Shown here: piece after piece, positions 15,072 through 23,434 of the stretch | Numbering within the stretch: position 1 is the stretch's first letter | Layout: each line of letters starts with the position of its first letter | Assembly (NCBI RefSeq): GCF_001613385.1 | Contig: NZ_BDCG01000022.1 | Coordinates: 124,001 to 188,000 of the forward strand | Origin: Nocardia flavorosea NBRC 108225 | GTDB lineage: Bacteria; Actinomycetota; Actinomycetes; Mycobacteriales; Mycobacteriaceae | Reading direction: 5' to 3' | DNA: 64,000 nt | Program-made: the position numbers and the translations under genes | Notes under the pieces: model-generated | The model's database searches: none | Seen by the model: the letters and a program-made list of their open reading frames with translations, nothing else | Told to the model about the DNA's origin: nothing

Positions 15072-16400
15072 TCACCCGGGGTCCGTGTGCGTGCTGTCGC
15101 GTTCGGTGAGCACTCGCGTCACCAGATCGGCGGCGTGTCCGAGGTATCCGGCCGGGTCCAGCAGGTCCCGGACCTGGTGCGCCCCGAGATGTTCGATGAT
15201 GGCGGGGTCGGTGTCCAGGGCAGGCGGGTTCGCGGTGGCGGCGGCGGTGACGATATCGCGGGCGCGGTCGGTGTGTTCGGACAAGGCCGCGGTCACCCGC
15301 TCGGCGAGCAAGAGTCCGCCCGTGACCGCGAGATTGCGGGCCATCGCTTCCGGATGGACGTGCAGGCCGGTCAGGCTCTGCGCCAGCCGGTGCGCGGCGC
15401 CGCCGGTGAGTCGCAGCAGATCGGTGACGGTTTCCCATTCGGCATGCCAGGCGCCGGCGGCGCGCTGCAATTCGTGGTCCATCGCCCCGAGCGCGTCCGC
15501 GACCAGCCCTGGGACGCGGCGGGCGGCCGCGCGGGCGGTGATGGCGGCGACCGGGTTGCGTTTGTGCGGCATCGCGGAGGATCCGCCGGGGGCGTCCTCG
15601 CTGACCTCACCGATCTCGGTGGCGGACAGCGTCACGATATCCGTGGCGATCTTGGCGACCGCGCCCGCGGCCACACCGAGCGCGGTGGCGAGTTCGGCGA
15701 TCGGGGTGCGGTCGGTATGCCACGGGATGCCCTGTGCCGCCAGACCGAGTTCCGCGGCCAGGGCGTCGGCGACGGCCGGGCCGTGCGGGTACAGGGCGGC
15801 GAGTGTGCCTGCGGCACCGCCGAATTGGACCGGCAGATCGGCCAGTGCGGCGGTGACCGAACCGGCGGCCCGGTCCAGGGCTTTGCACCAACCGGCCGAC
15901 AGCGCACCGAAGGTGGTGGGCAGGGCCTGCTGGCCGAGGGTGCGGGCGGCCATGGGGGTATCGCGGTGGACGTGGGCGAGTTCGGCGGCGGCGTCGGCGG
16001 CGGCGCGGAGATCGTCGACGATCATCGCCCCGGTGCGTTGTGCGAGCAGTAACAGCGCGTTGTCGAGAATGTCCTGACTTGTCGCGCCCTTGTGCACGGC
16101 GGATCCGGGGACCCCGGCCGGTGCGCAAGCTTCGCGAAGCCTGCGCACCAGCGGGATCACCGGGTTGCCGCCGGCCACCGCGGCCGCGCCGAGTTCCGCC
16201 GGACCAAGTGTGGCGGCCAGCTCCGGTCCGGCGGCGGCGATGGTTTCGGCGTACCCCTCATCGAGGACGCCGGCCACCGCCTGGGCGCGGGCGAGTGCGC
16301 ATTCCACCTCGATCAGGGCGGCGATCCAGGCGCGGTCGGACAGGGCCGCGCCGAGCTCCGCGGCTCCGAACAGCGGGTCGAACAGCTCTCCACGCGGCAC
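15072..16400 (-). CDS. pcaB: 3-carboxy-cis,cis-muconate cycloisomerase
   Basis: A protein of about 442 residues of the fumarase/aspartase superfamily, with the signature SSAMPHKRNP and the first conserved block VHKGATSQDILDNA. It turns 3-carboxy-cis,cis-muconate into 4-carboxymuconolactone, the step between ring cleavage (PcaGH) and PcaL. The start is uncertain: GTG at 16406 lies inside the GGAG ribosome-binding site, so the next GTG at 16400 (5 nt after GGAG) is preferred. It begins 8 nt after the pcaG stop. Confidence 0.92.
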   Translation of the reverse strand: MPRGELFDPLFGAAELGAALSDRAWIAALIEVECALARAQAVAGVLDEGYAETIAAAGPELAATLGPAELGAAAVAGGNPVIPLVRRLREACAPAGVPGSAVHKGATSQDILDNALLLLAQRTGAMIVDDLRAAADAAAELAHVHRDTPMAARTLGQQALPTTFGALSAGWCKALDRAAGSVTAALADLPVQFGGAAGTLAALYPHGPAVADALAAELGLAAQGIPWHTDRTPIAELATALGVAAGAVAKIATDIVTLSATEIGEVSEDAPGGSSAMPHKRNPVAAITARAAARRVPGLVADALGAMDHELQRAAGAWHAEWETVTDLLRLTGGAAHRLAQSLTGLHVHPEAMARNLAVTGGLLLAERVTAALSEHTDRARDIVTAAATANPPALDTDPAIIEHLGAHQVRDLLDPAGYLGHAADLVTRVLTERDSTHTDPG

Positions 16401-16408
16401 ACGCACTC

Positions 16409-17035
16409 CTACAGGTAGAAGAACGGCGTCTCGGCACCGTCCGGGTCGGCGTCCTGCAGCACGATATCGAGGTGGTAGCCCGCCGGAGTGGCGGCGGCAA
16501 TAAGCTTGTGCCGCTGGTTGTCCGGGAGCGCGGCCAGTACCGGGTCGGTGGCGTTGGCGGCCTGCTCGTCGGGGAAATAGAGGCGGGTGATCGACCGGTT
16601 GAGCATGCCCCGGGCGAAGATCGACACATTCAGATGCGGTGCCTGATCGGATCCGTCGCCGACCGCAACGGCGCCGGGCTTGACGGTGGTGAACCGCACG
16701 GTGCCGGTGGCGTCGGCGGGACAGCGGCCGAAACCGCGAAATGCCGGGTCGGTCTGCGGACGTGGATCGTCGGGGTGTTCGAAAACGCCGTCGCGGTTGG
16801 CCTGCCACACCTCGATCAGGGCATCGGCTACCGGGTTACGTTCCCCATCGATCACCGTCACTGTGACGGCGATCGATCCCTCGGTTCCCGGTGCGATCAC
16901 CTCGGGGCCGTCGGGCCAGGGGAGTCCGATATGGAGGAACGGCCCCACGGTCTGCGACGGGGTCGGCCCGAATTCGGCAGCGGTGAAATCTCCGGTGCTT
17001 GCCGGGTAGCGGGGTGCGAATTCGGTATCACTCAT
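16409..17035 (-). CDS. pcaG: Protocatechuate 3,4-dioxygenase alpha subunit
   Basis: A 208-residue intradiol-dioxygenase subunit: TPSQTVGPFLHIGL, ALIEVWQANRDG, RFTTVKPGA, and HLNVSIFARGMLNR. As in other alpha subunits the full iron-ligand set is absent; the iron is held by the PcaH chain. The length fits the family (about 200). Its start overlaps the end of pcaH by 8 nt, so the two subunits are made from coupled messages. Confidence 0.95.
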   Translation of the reverse strand: MSDTEFAPRYPASTGDFTAAEFGPTPSQTVGPFLHIGLPWPDGPEVIAPGTEGSIAVTVTVIDGERNPVADALIEVWQANRDGVFEHPDDPRPQTDPAFRGFGRCPADATGTVRFTTVKPGAVAVGDGSDQAPHLNVSIFARGMLNRSITRLYFPDEQAANATDPVLAALPDNQRHKLIAAATPAGYHLDIVLQDADPDGAETPFFYL

Positions 17036-17750
17036 CGTGATCGTCCTCCTCTTCGAAGGGGGTCGCGTCCCGGCCGCGCAACACGATGTCGAACCGGAAG
17101 CCCAGGGCCCAGTTGTCCTTGGTGGCGTTGTAGTCGAACACGCTGACCATGCGCTGGCGGGCGCCGTCGGGAACCGAGTTGTAGATCGGGTCCTGGAAGA
17201 ACATCGGGTCGTCCGGAAAGTACATCTGGGTGACCAGACGCTGGGTGAAGGCGCGCCCGAACAGGGAGAAATGGATATGCGCGGGCCGCCAGGCGTTGTG
17301 GTGGTTGCCCCACGGATACGCGCCCGGCTTGATCGTGGTGAACGAATAGTGGCCGTCGCTGTCGGTGAGGACGCGGCCTACGCCGTCGAAATACGGGTCC
17401 AGCGGTGCGGGCCATTGGTCGCCCTGGTGGCGGTAGCGGCCGGCGGCATTGGCCTGCCAGACCTCGACGAGGGTGCCGGGTACCGGTGTGCGGTCGCTGT
17501 CGAGGACACGGCCGTGGACGATGATCCGCTGTCCTTGTGCTTCGCCGCCGCGGGCCAGGGTCAGATCGGCGTCGGCTTCGGTGATACGGCCTTCGCCGAG
17601 TACTGGGCCGGTGAGCTCGCCGAGTCGCTGCGGGAGCAGGAGCAACGGTTGTTTGGGGTGCCGGAGGGTGGTGGAGCGGTATTCGGCGAAGTCGAGCGGA
17701 GCTTCCTCGTTCTTGTCGATACCGCGGTACCGCGGTGGCAGTTGGAGCAT
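17028..17750 (-). CDS. pcaH: Protocatechuate 3,4-dioxygenase beta subunit
   Basis: A 240-residue iron(III) intradiol dioxygenase subunit. The four family iron ligands are visible: Tyr in AAGRYRHQGD, Tyr in KPGAYPWGN, and two His in RPAHIHFSLFG. It opens the ring of protocatechuate between the two hydroxyls to give 3-carboxy-cis,cis-muconate. It is the first gene of the minus-strand operon pcaH-G-B-L-R-F, diverging from pcaI across a 150-nt control region with two PcaR-like sites. Confidence 0.95.
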   Translation of the reverse strand: MLQLPPRYRGIDKNEEAPLDFAEYRSTTLRHPKQPLLLLPQRLGELTGPVLGEGRITEADADLTLARGGEAQGQRIIVHGRVLDSDRTPVPGTLVEVWQANAAGRYRHQGDQWPAPLDPYFDGVGRVLTDSDGHYSFTTIKPGAYPWGNHHNAWRPAHIHFSLFGRAFTQRLVTQMYFPDDPMFFQDPIYNSVPDGARQRMVSVFDYNATKDNWALGFRFDIVLRGRDATPFEEEDDHDE

Positions 17751-17841
17751 GCGCGCGACCTCGCGTTCGGGATGTGGACACTACTACGGGATGCGAACAG
17801 CATAGGACTCACCTGGCGGCTGGAGCATCACCGTCCGACGC

Positions 17842-17875
17842 GTTCACTATACGCACATCAGTTCACAATACGTAC
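17842..17875. promoter_or_regulatory. Two PcaR-like binding sites between pcaH and pcaI
   Basis: gttcactatacgcac (17842-17856) and gttcacaatacgtac (17861-17875) are near-identical 15-mers, 19 bp apart. From memory, the Pseudomonas PcaR site is GTTCGATAATCGCAC; the first copy matches it at 11 of 15 positions. They sit in the pcaH-pcaI divergent promoter region, 25 nt upstream of the pcaI start, where PcaR could control both directions. Confidence 0.75.
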
Positions 17876-17900
17876 AAAAGTGGTTACTGTGGAGCGCGTG

Positions 17901-18647
17901 ATGGACAAAGTCTTTGCCTCAGCCGCCGAAGCGGTCGCCGATATCCCCGACGTTTCATCACTGGCCGTCGGCGGATTCGGGCTGGTCGGCATCCCCGAAG
18001 CGCTGATCAACGCACTGCTCGACCAGGGCGCCACGGAACTGGAAGTCGTCAGCAACAACTGCGGAACCAACGGTTTCGGCCTCGGCGTACTGCTGGCGGC
18101 CCACCGGATCCGCCGCACGATCAGCTCCTACGTCGGCGCCAACGAAGAGTTCGCGCGCCAATACCTGTCCGGTGAGCTCGAGGTGGAACTGACCCCGCAG
18201 GGCACCCTCGCGGAACGGATGCGCGCCGGTGGCGCGGGGATCTCGGCGTTCTTCACTCCCGCGGGCGTGGGCACCCAGGTCGCCGACGGTGGTCTGCCGC
18301 TGCGCTACGACGGAGCGGGCGGGGTCGCGGTGGCCAGCCCGCCGAAGGAAACCCGGGAATTCGACGGCGTCACCTATGTACTGGAACGCGGGATCGTCAC
18401 CGATTACGCGCTGGTCCACGCCTGGAAAGGCGACCGGCACGGCAACCTCGTCTATCGCGCCAGCGCCCGCAACTTCAATCCGCCCGCGGCCGCAGCGGGC
18501 CGGATCACCATCGCCCAGGTCGAACACCTGGTGGAACCCGGCGAACTCGACCCCGACCAGGTGCACACCCCCGGTATCCAGGTCCAGCGGGTCGTACCGG
18601 TCGGCAAGGTCGACGTAGGAATCGAGAACAGGACGGTGCGCGCATGA
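17901..18647 (+). CDS. pcaI: 3-oxoadipate CoA-transferase alpha subunit
   Basis: A 248-residue class I CoA-transferase alpha subunit: GGFGLVGIPEALI, VSNNCGTNGFGLG, FFTPAGVGTQVADGG and the KGDRHGNLVYR block. With PcaJ it moves CoA from succinyl-CoA to beta-ketoadipate. GGAG 6 nt upstream supports the ATG at 17901. Two PcaR-like sites stand upstream. Its last codon overlaps the start of pcaJ (ATGA). Succinyl-CoA:acetoacetate transferases are close relatives, but the pca context decides. Confidence 0.93.
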   Translation: MDKVFASAAEAVADIPDVSSLAVGGFGLVGIPEALINALLDQGATELEVVSNNCGTNGFGLGVLLAAHRIRRTISSYVGANEEFARQYLSGELEVELTPQGTLAERMRAGGAGISAFFTPAGVGTQVADGGLPLRYDGAGGVAVASPPKETREFDGVTYVLERGIVTDYALVHAWKGDRHGNLVYRASARNFNPPAAAAGRITIAQVEHLVEPGELDPDQVHTPGIQVQRVVPVGKVDVGIENRTVRA

Positions 18648-19300
18648 AACTGACCCGCGAACAGATGGCGGCCCGCGTCGCGGCCGAACTCGCCGACGGG
18701 CAGTACGTCAACCTCGGGATCGGGATGCCGACCCTGGTGCCCAACTATCTGCCCGACGACATCACCGTCGTCCTGCATTCGGAGAACGGTGTCCTCGGTG
18801 TCGGCCCGTATCCGGCCGAAGAGGAACTCGATCCCGAACTGATCAATGCGGGCAAGGAAACCATCACCGTGCTGCCCGGCGCCTCGTTCTTCGATTCGGC
18901 GGCGTCGTTCGGGATGATCCGCGGCGGGCAGGTCGATGTGGCCGTCCTCGGCGCGATGCAGGTCAGCGCCCGTGGCGACCTCGCCAATTGGATGATCCCC
19001 GGCAAGATGGTCAAGGGGATGGGCGGGGCGATGGATCTGGTGCACGGTGCGCGCCGGGTGATCGTGATGATGGAACACGTCTCGCGTTCGGGGCAGCCGA
19101 AGATCGTCGAAGAATGCAGTCTGCCGCTCACCGGACTGGGTTGCGTGAACCGGATCATCACCGATATCGCGGTTCTCGACGTCACCGAGAACGGGCTGGT
19201 GCTGGTGGAAATCGCGCCGGGCGTCTCCGTCGCCGAGGTGCGGGCCGCTACCGGCGCGGATTTCGAGGTCGCTGCGGAACTATCGGCGCGGGTGGGCTGA
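18644..19300 (+). CDS. pcaJ: 3-oxoadipate CoA-transferase beta subunit
   Basis: A 218-residue class I CoA-transferase beta subunit with GIGMPTLVPNY and the SENG motif (HSENGVLG, about residues 45-52) whose glutamate forms the CoA thioester intermediate. Length and motifs are normal. It is translationally coupled to pcaI and pairs with it. Downstream it is convergent with a broken LysR gene. Confidence 0.94.
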   Translation: MKLTREQMAARVAAELADGQYVNLGIGMPTLVPNYLPDDITVVLHSENGVLGVGPYPAEEELDPELINAGKETITVLPGASFFDSAASFGMIRGGQVDVAVLGAMQVSARGDLANWMIPGKMVKGMGGAMDLVHGARRVIVMMEHVSRSGQPKIVEECSLPLTGLGCVNRIITDIAVLDVTENGLVLVEIAPGVSVAEVRAATGADFEVAAELSARVG

Positions 19301-19312
19301 CGGGGCCCGGTG

Positions 19313-19664
19313 TCACAGTGCCGGCATACGCGTCATCGCCGTCCGGATAACCTCCAGGAACCACTGCTGCGGCCCGCCGCGGCCCGGCGCGTGACGCGTA
19401 TGGGCGGCCACCTCGACCGGCTCGATCGGCCACGGCAGGGCGAAGATCCGGACCGCGTGCGTCCGGGCCAGCGCCCGGGCGACCCGTTCGGGGACGATCG
19501 CGACCAGTTCGCTGTCCTGCACCACGTAGGGGAGGGTTGCGAACCGGGTCACCCGCACCGCGACCGGTTCTCCAGCCGATGTTCGGCCAGTGCCTTGCGT
19601 GGGCCGGTATGCCCGGTCGCGCCATCGGCCACGACATGGCGTTCCCGTTCGAGTTCGGCGTGGG
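19313..19664 (-). pseudogene. Remnant of a LysR-family regulator (C-terminal part, frameshifted)
   Basis: Two minus-strand frames together make the end of a LysR effector-binding domain. From 19664 to about 19560 one frame reads LTHAELERERHVV and on to HRLENRS, then meets a stop. From 19558 to 19313 another frame reads VRVTRFATLPYVVQDSELVA, then VPERVARALA and a C-terminal tail. The join needs a one-base frameshift near 19555-19562. The DNA-binding half is missing: the PfpI gene ends exactly where the remnant starts. The original target is unknown. Confidence 0.8.
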
Positions 19665-20255
19665 TCAGCGGCCCGCAGTCGCGCCTTCCGGATGTACGGG
19701 ATGCTTGCCCTCGGCGAATTCCTCGACGATCTTCGCGCAGAAAGCGGGCAGATCGTCCGGGTTGCGGCTGGACACCAGACCGTGTTCGGTGACTACTTCC
19801 TCGTCCACCACATTCCCGCCCGCATTGCGGATATCGGTGCGCACGCTGGGGTAGGAGGTGAGGGTGCGGCCGCGCACCACATCGGCCTCCACCAGCGTCC
19901 ACGGTCCGTGACAGATCACCCCGACCGGTTTACCGGTGGCGAAGAAATCGCGGACGAAGCGGACGGCGTCCGGGTCCTGGCGCAGTTTGTCGGGGTTGGT
20001 GGTGCCGCCGGGCAGCAGCAGGGCGTCGAATTCGTCCGGGCTGCATTCGCCGACCACCCGGTCCACCGCGAAGGTGTCGCCCTTCTCCACATCGTGGTTC
20101 ATGGCCTGGATCTCGCCCGGTTTCAGCGACAGCAGGGCGGTACTGGCCCCGGCATCCTCCACAGCCGACCGTGGTTGCACGAGTTCGACCTGTTCTACTC
20201 CGTCCGCCGCGAGCACCGCGATCCGCTGTCCGGTCAGATTGTGCTGCTGGCCCAT
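19665..20255 (-). CDS. DJ-1/PfpI family protein
   Basis: A 196-residue member of the PfpI/YhbO branch of the type 1 glutamine amidotransferase-like superfamily: RIAVLAADGVEQVELVQPR, FDALLLPGGTTNPDKLRQ and the nucleophile elbow GVICHGPW with its cysteine. Such proteins were described as proteases or deglycases linked to stress; the true activity is debated. The gene diverges from dps, so both may be stress-related. Its stop touches the LysR remnant. Confidence 0.9.
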   Translation of the reverse strand: MGQQHNLTGQRIAVLAADGVEQVELVQPRSAVEDAGASTALLSLKPGEIQAMNHDVEKGDTFAVDRVVGECSPDEFDALLLPGGTTNPDKLRQDPDAVRFVRDFFATGKPVGVICHGPWTLVEADVVRGRTLTSYPSVRTDIRNAGGNVVDEEVVTEHGLVSSRNPDDLPAFCAKIVEEFAEGKHPVHPEGATAGR

Positions 20256-20479
20256 ACCTGTTCCTTTCCGAGTGCATGGTTTGCGATCCGCCCGCGGCCT
20301 ACCCGGGCATATGCCGGTGAAACGTGGAGTACCCGCCCACCCCCGAGATGTCTGCCGAGTGTGGTGGGTGCGCGGACGGTGGTCTCGGTAACACCGACAA
20401 CCGTGATTGAGGGCCGCGTGGCCGGGTAGTCGCCATCTGTCCGGCGCATCGAGCGCAACGAGAGAAAGGGCATCCGAGG

Positions 20480-20959
20480 ATGAACGTCCCGATCAAGAGC
20501 ACACTCGACCCGGAACAGCAGCGCATCACCGGTGACGCGCTGCGCGCGAGCGTCGTCGACCTGATCGATCTGTCTCTGATCGCCAAACAGGCTCACTGGA
20601 ATGTGCTCGGCACCCACTTCCGCTCCGTGCACCTGGCCCTCGACGAACTGGTGAGTGCGGCCCGCGAGTTCACCGATTCCGCTGCCGAACGGGCCACCGC
20701 CATCGGCGTGAGTCCCGATGGACGCGCGGCCACCGTGGCCAAGGAAGCGGCCGGGCTGGAATTCCCCGACGGCTGGCAGCAGGATACCGAGGTCATCAAC
20801 GCGATAGTCGACAACCTCACCACCGTGATCCGCCGGTTCCGTGAACGTATCGCCGCCACCGAGAAGGCCGACCCGGTGACGCAGGATCTCTTCATCGAGA
20901 TCGCGGCCCGGCTGGAGCAGTTGCACTGGATGTGGCAGGCGCAGCTCTCGACCGCCTGA
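20480..20959 (+). CDS. dps: Dps-family ferritin-like DNA-binding protein
   Basis: A 159-residue Dps/ferritin protein. The family ferroxidase pattern is present: KQAHWNVLGTHFRSVHLALDE with two conserved His and acidic residues, and the C-terminal LEQLHWMWQAQL. Dps assembles into 12-mers that oxidise and store iron and protect DNA. It begins after an AAAGGG ribosome-binding site. It diverges from the PfpI gene and is followed by a hairpin terminator. Confidence 0.93.
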   Translation: MNVPIKSTLDPEQQRITGDALRASVVDLIDLSLIAKQAHWNVLGTHFRSVHLALDELVSAAREFTDSAAERATAIGVSPDGRAATVAKEAAGLEFPDGWQQDTEVINAIVDNLTTVIRRFRERIAATEKADPVTQDLFIEIAARLEQLHWMWQAQLSTA

Positions 20960-20975
20960 TCCGCATGGTGCGATG

Positions 20976-21002
20976 GCGGACGGCCGGAACCCGGCCGCCC
21001 GC
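20976..21002. terminator. Hairpin terminator between dps and the TetR gene
   Basis: gcggacggccgg (20976-20987) pairs with ccggccgcccgc (20991-21002) with one mismatch and a 3-nt loop. It lies between two converging genes and may serve both. No T-run follows. Confidence 0.6.
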
Positions 21003-21024
21003 CGGTGACCGTATGTCCGGGCGG

Positions 21025-21615
21025 TCAGGCCCGCCGATCGGCGGCGGGCAGGATGGCCTGGTCGACGATATCGGCCAAGGTCTGTTCATCCGGTAATTCA
21101 CCGGAGTCGAGCGCGAACTTCAATACCAGCGCCTCGCCGATATCGAGGACGACGGGGGTGAGGCGGTCCGGGTCGATCCGGCCGGTATCCGCGTAGTGCC
21201 GCAGAACCGTGCCGGTGAACCGGCCGCCCTTGGGTTCGAAAACCTGTGTGTAGACGGCCTCGGCCAGCTCCGGGTAGCGGGCGCGTTCGGTGAGGACAGC
21301 GGCGGTGGCCTGGGCGGCAGGTGTGCCCAGCCACGCCACCATGAGCCGTAGCGATTGGATGAGATCGTGGCGCAGATCATCGGTCGGTGACGGCGCAGGT
21401 TGCTCTTGCGGGAAACCGGCGTGCAATGCATCCAGCAGGATCGCCTGCGGGGAATCCCAGCGCCGGTACAGCGAGGTTTTCGCGATACCGGCGCGCTGAC
21501 CGATTCCGTCCATCGTCAGCCTGCCCAGCCCCACTTCGGCGAGTTCCTCGACCACCGCGGCACGGACCGCCGCCACTACTTCGGCGTCGCTGCGGCGGGC
21601 ACGGGTGCCGGGCAT
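21025..21615 (-). CDS. TetR family regulator
   Basis: A 196-residue regulator: helix-turn-helix LGRLTMDGIGQRAGIAKTS and YRRWDSPQAILLDAL (about residues 30-62) followed by a TetR_C_16-like effector domain. The start at 21615 is preferred; an upstream ATG would overlap the preceding gene. It directly follows the GH39-like gene on the same strand. The triple AGCT operator upstream of that gene is a likely target. Confidence 0.87.
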   Translation of the reverse strand: MPGTRARRSDAEVVAAVRAAVVEELAEVGLGRLTMDGIGQRAGIAKTSLYRRWDSPQAILLDALHAGFPQEQPAPSPTDDLRHDLIQSLRLMVAWLGTPAAQATAAVLTERARYPELAEAVYTQVFEPKGGRFTGTVLRHYADTGRIDPDRLTPVVLDIGEALVLKFALDSGELPDEQTLADIVDQAILPAADRRA

Positions 21616-21661
21616 ATTGCTGACTCTTTCGGTTATCGCGCGGGATCTTCTCATGTGCAGA

Positions 21662-23128
21662 TTAGTCGGCGGCCGGTTCGACGGTGGCCACCGCGGTGGC
21701 GAACGGGCCGAGCTCCACCTCCCCGTTCTCGACGTGCCGGGTAACGGCCGGTCCGTCACCCGTGGTGGCGTCGATCGTGCTGATCGTCCGGACCGGGTCG
21801 GCGAACCGCACCCGGCGCGGCTCGGGGTATTTGTTGACGAGCAGAATCCGGCGACGCCCGTCCGGGGACTCGAATGCCTGGCTGTGCACCTGGGTTTCCG
21901 GTGACATGAGCGTGGGGGCGGTGCCGGAGCGGAACACCTTGTCACCCGGCCCGAAATTGTCGAGCAGGAGTTTCAGCCCCTGATAGCGGGCGTTGGGTTC
22001 GCCGGTGTTCCAGTCCAGCAGCGAAACGCCGTAGACCATTCCCGGGTATCCGACGAATTCGGCGACGCCGACGAGGTCGATACCGAGTTCGGTCAGCCGC
22101 GACCACAGGTAGGCAGTCAGCGCCGCGCTCAGGGCCCAGTACCCCTCGGGCGCCACCGGGTCGGGGTTCAGCACATCCGGGGTGAAAGTCCCGATCTCGT
22201 TGATATGGGTCTCCGTGCCGGGCGAGAGATGACGCTTGATGGATTCGATCAGCTGTACCTGGCGCAGGAACCCATCCGCCTGGGTGAAGAACACATGATG
22301 CCAATCCTCGAAAGGATCGTTGCCGCTCAGCGCGGCCGGGTCGAAGATCTGGGGGGTCGCATAGAAATGGTAGGAGAAGGCGTCCAGGGGGATGCCGTCC
22401 TTGTGGTTGGGCGGATCGAGAAAGTGCCAGAAGTACTCGGGGTCGAAATTGATCAGGCTCAGCGACAGGCCCACGAATTTCATCCCCGGATCCAGGACCC
22501 GCAGTCGTTCCACCACGGCGTCGTAGAGGCGGGTGTAGACCTCGGGGGAGAGGTTGTGGTCCACATCGGGTTCGCACAGCACTTCCCAATAGGCGAAACG
22601 GTCGTTGCGGCCGGATTCGTGGCGCACCCCGAATCGGTCGGTGAATCCTCCGGTGATGTACCACTGGCCGATACGTTCGAAATGCTCGGCGACCTCGGTG
22701 AGGCCGGGATCGCGGAAAACGGTGCCCTGCTGGTAATCCCAGTGGATTGCCGCCGGATCGTCCTGCACGGTCACCGGCTCCGGGGTGTCGAACATCCAGG
22801 TGGGAATCGTGGAGAAATTCGCGACCACCGGCCGGCCCTCGGTGGCCGCGAGGAAATCATCGGTGAATTCGTCCAGCCGGCGGAAATCCCAGGAGGTCCG
22901 GCCGTCGGTGGGTGGGTCGAGTTCGGGGACGGAGAGTTTCGGTGAGGACTACCAGGGTAGGAATCGCGTGCGCTGGGTGCGGAGGGCGCGTAGCGCCGCG
23001 AAGGCCTTGTCGTGGATGGGGGAACTGCGCTGCAGGGGCGGCGCGGTCCACAGATGGGTGGTCAGGGTGGTGCGGGAGGTGATGGTCGGGGTCGTCCAGT
23101 TCACGGCGACGGGCAGTGCATCGGTCAT
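21662..23128 (-). pseudogene. GH39-like glycoside hydrolase interrupted by one in-frame TAG
   Basis: Read from the ATG at 23126-23128, one frame runs 488 codons with a single TAG at 22949-22951 (codon 60). The first 59 residues end RTRFLPW, and the frame resumes as SSPKLSVPELDPP and then TSWDFRRLDEF. Both parts fit one family with no frameshift: RFxPW followed a few residues later by PKL is a conserved run in these GH39-like proteins. The acid/base Glu is in WEVLCEPD and a nucleophile-type Glu in HINEIGTF. Everything else looks intact, so this is a recent nonsense mutation, a sequencing error, or a readthrough gene. A TetR gene follows. Confidence 0.8.
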
Positions 23129-23160
23129 CGGTGCGCTTCTTTCTCGAGGTGACAACCAGA

Positions 23161-23200
23161 CATTAGCTGCACTTTTGTAGCTACGCAATGGTAGCTAATG
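23161..23200. promoter_or_regulatory. 40-bp palindromic operator with three AGCT boxes
   Basis: cattagct (23161-23168) is complementary to agctaatg (23193-23200), and gtagctac (23177-23184) sits at the centre. The three AGCT cores start at 23165, 23179 and 23193, exactly 14 bp apart. The block stands 32 nt upstream of the GH39-like start codon, in the divergent region shared with the vgb-like gene, and is a likely TetR-type site. Confidence 0.7.
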
Positions 23201-23434
23201 GACGCTGATCCCCAGCTCGGCACCCGGCAGTCCAGGAGCCCGTGCATGCGGTGGCCGTTCGCACCGTCCGGATTCCAACGGGGCCGAGCGGACCGGGTGA
23301 CACAGTGCGGGGTCGCGGCCCTCCTCTCGGATGTGGCAGGCTCGCAACTCCGGTCATCGGTCCGCGGCCGCCGCCGTGGTTCGGGTGACTCCTGTGGACG
23401 CGTTGTCCGCAGACGCGACGAGCAGGAGGGTCTC

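Noticed and set aside
14293..15438. A 381-residue minus-strand frame filling the pca gap
   Set aside because: It overlaps pcaB and pcaL in another frame, has the composition of a GC-rich shadow and no recognisable domain.
22857..23051. A frameshift between the N-terminal and main part of the GH39-like gene
   Set aside because: Codon by codon the two parts are in the same frame, separated only by the TAG at 22949-22951; the +1 frame product has no family motifs.
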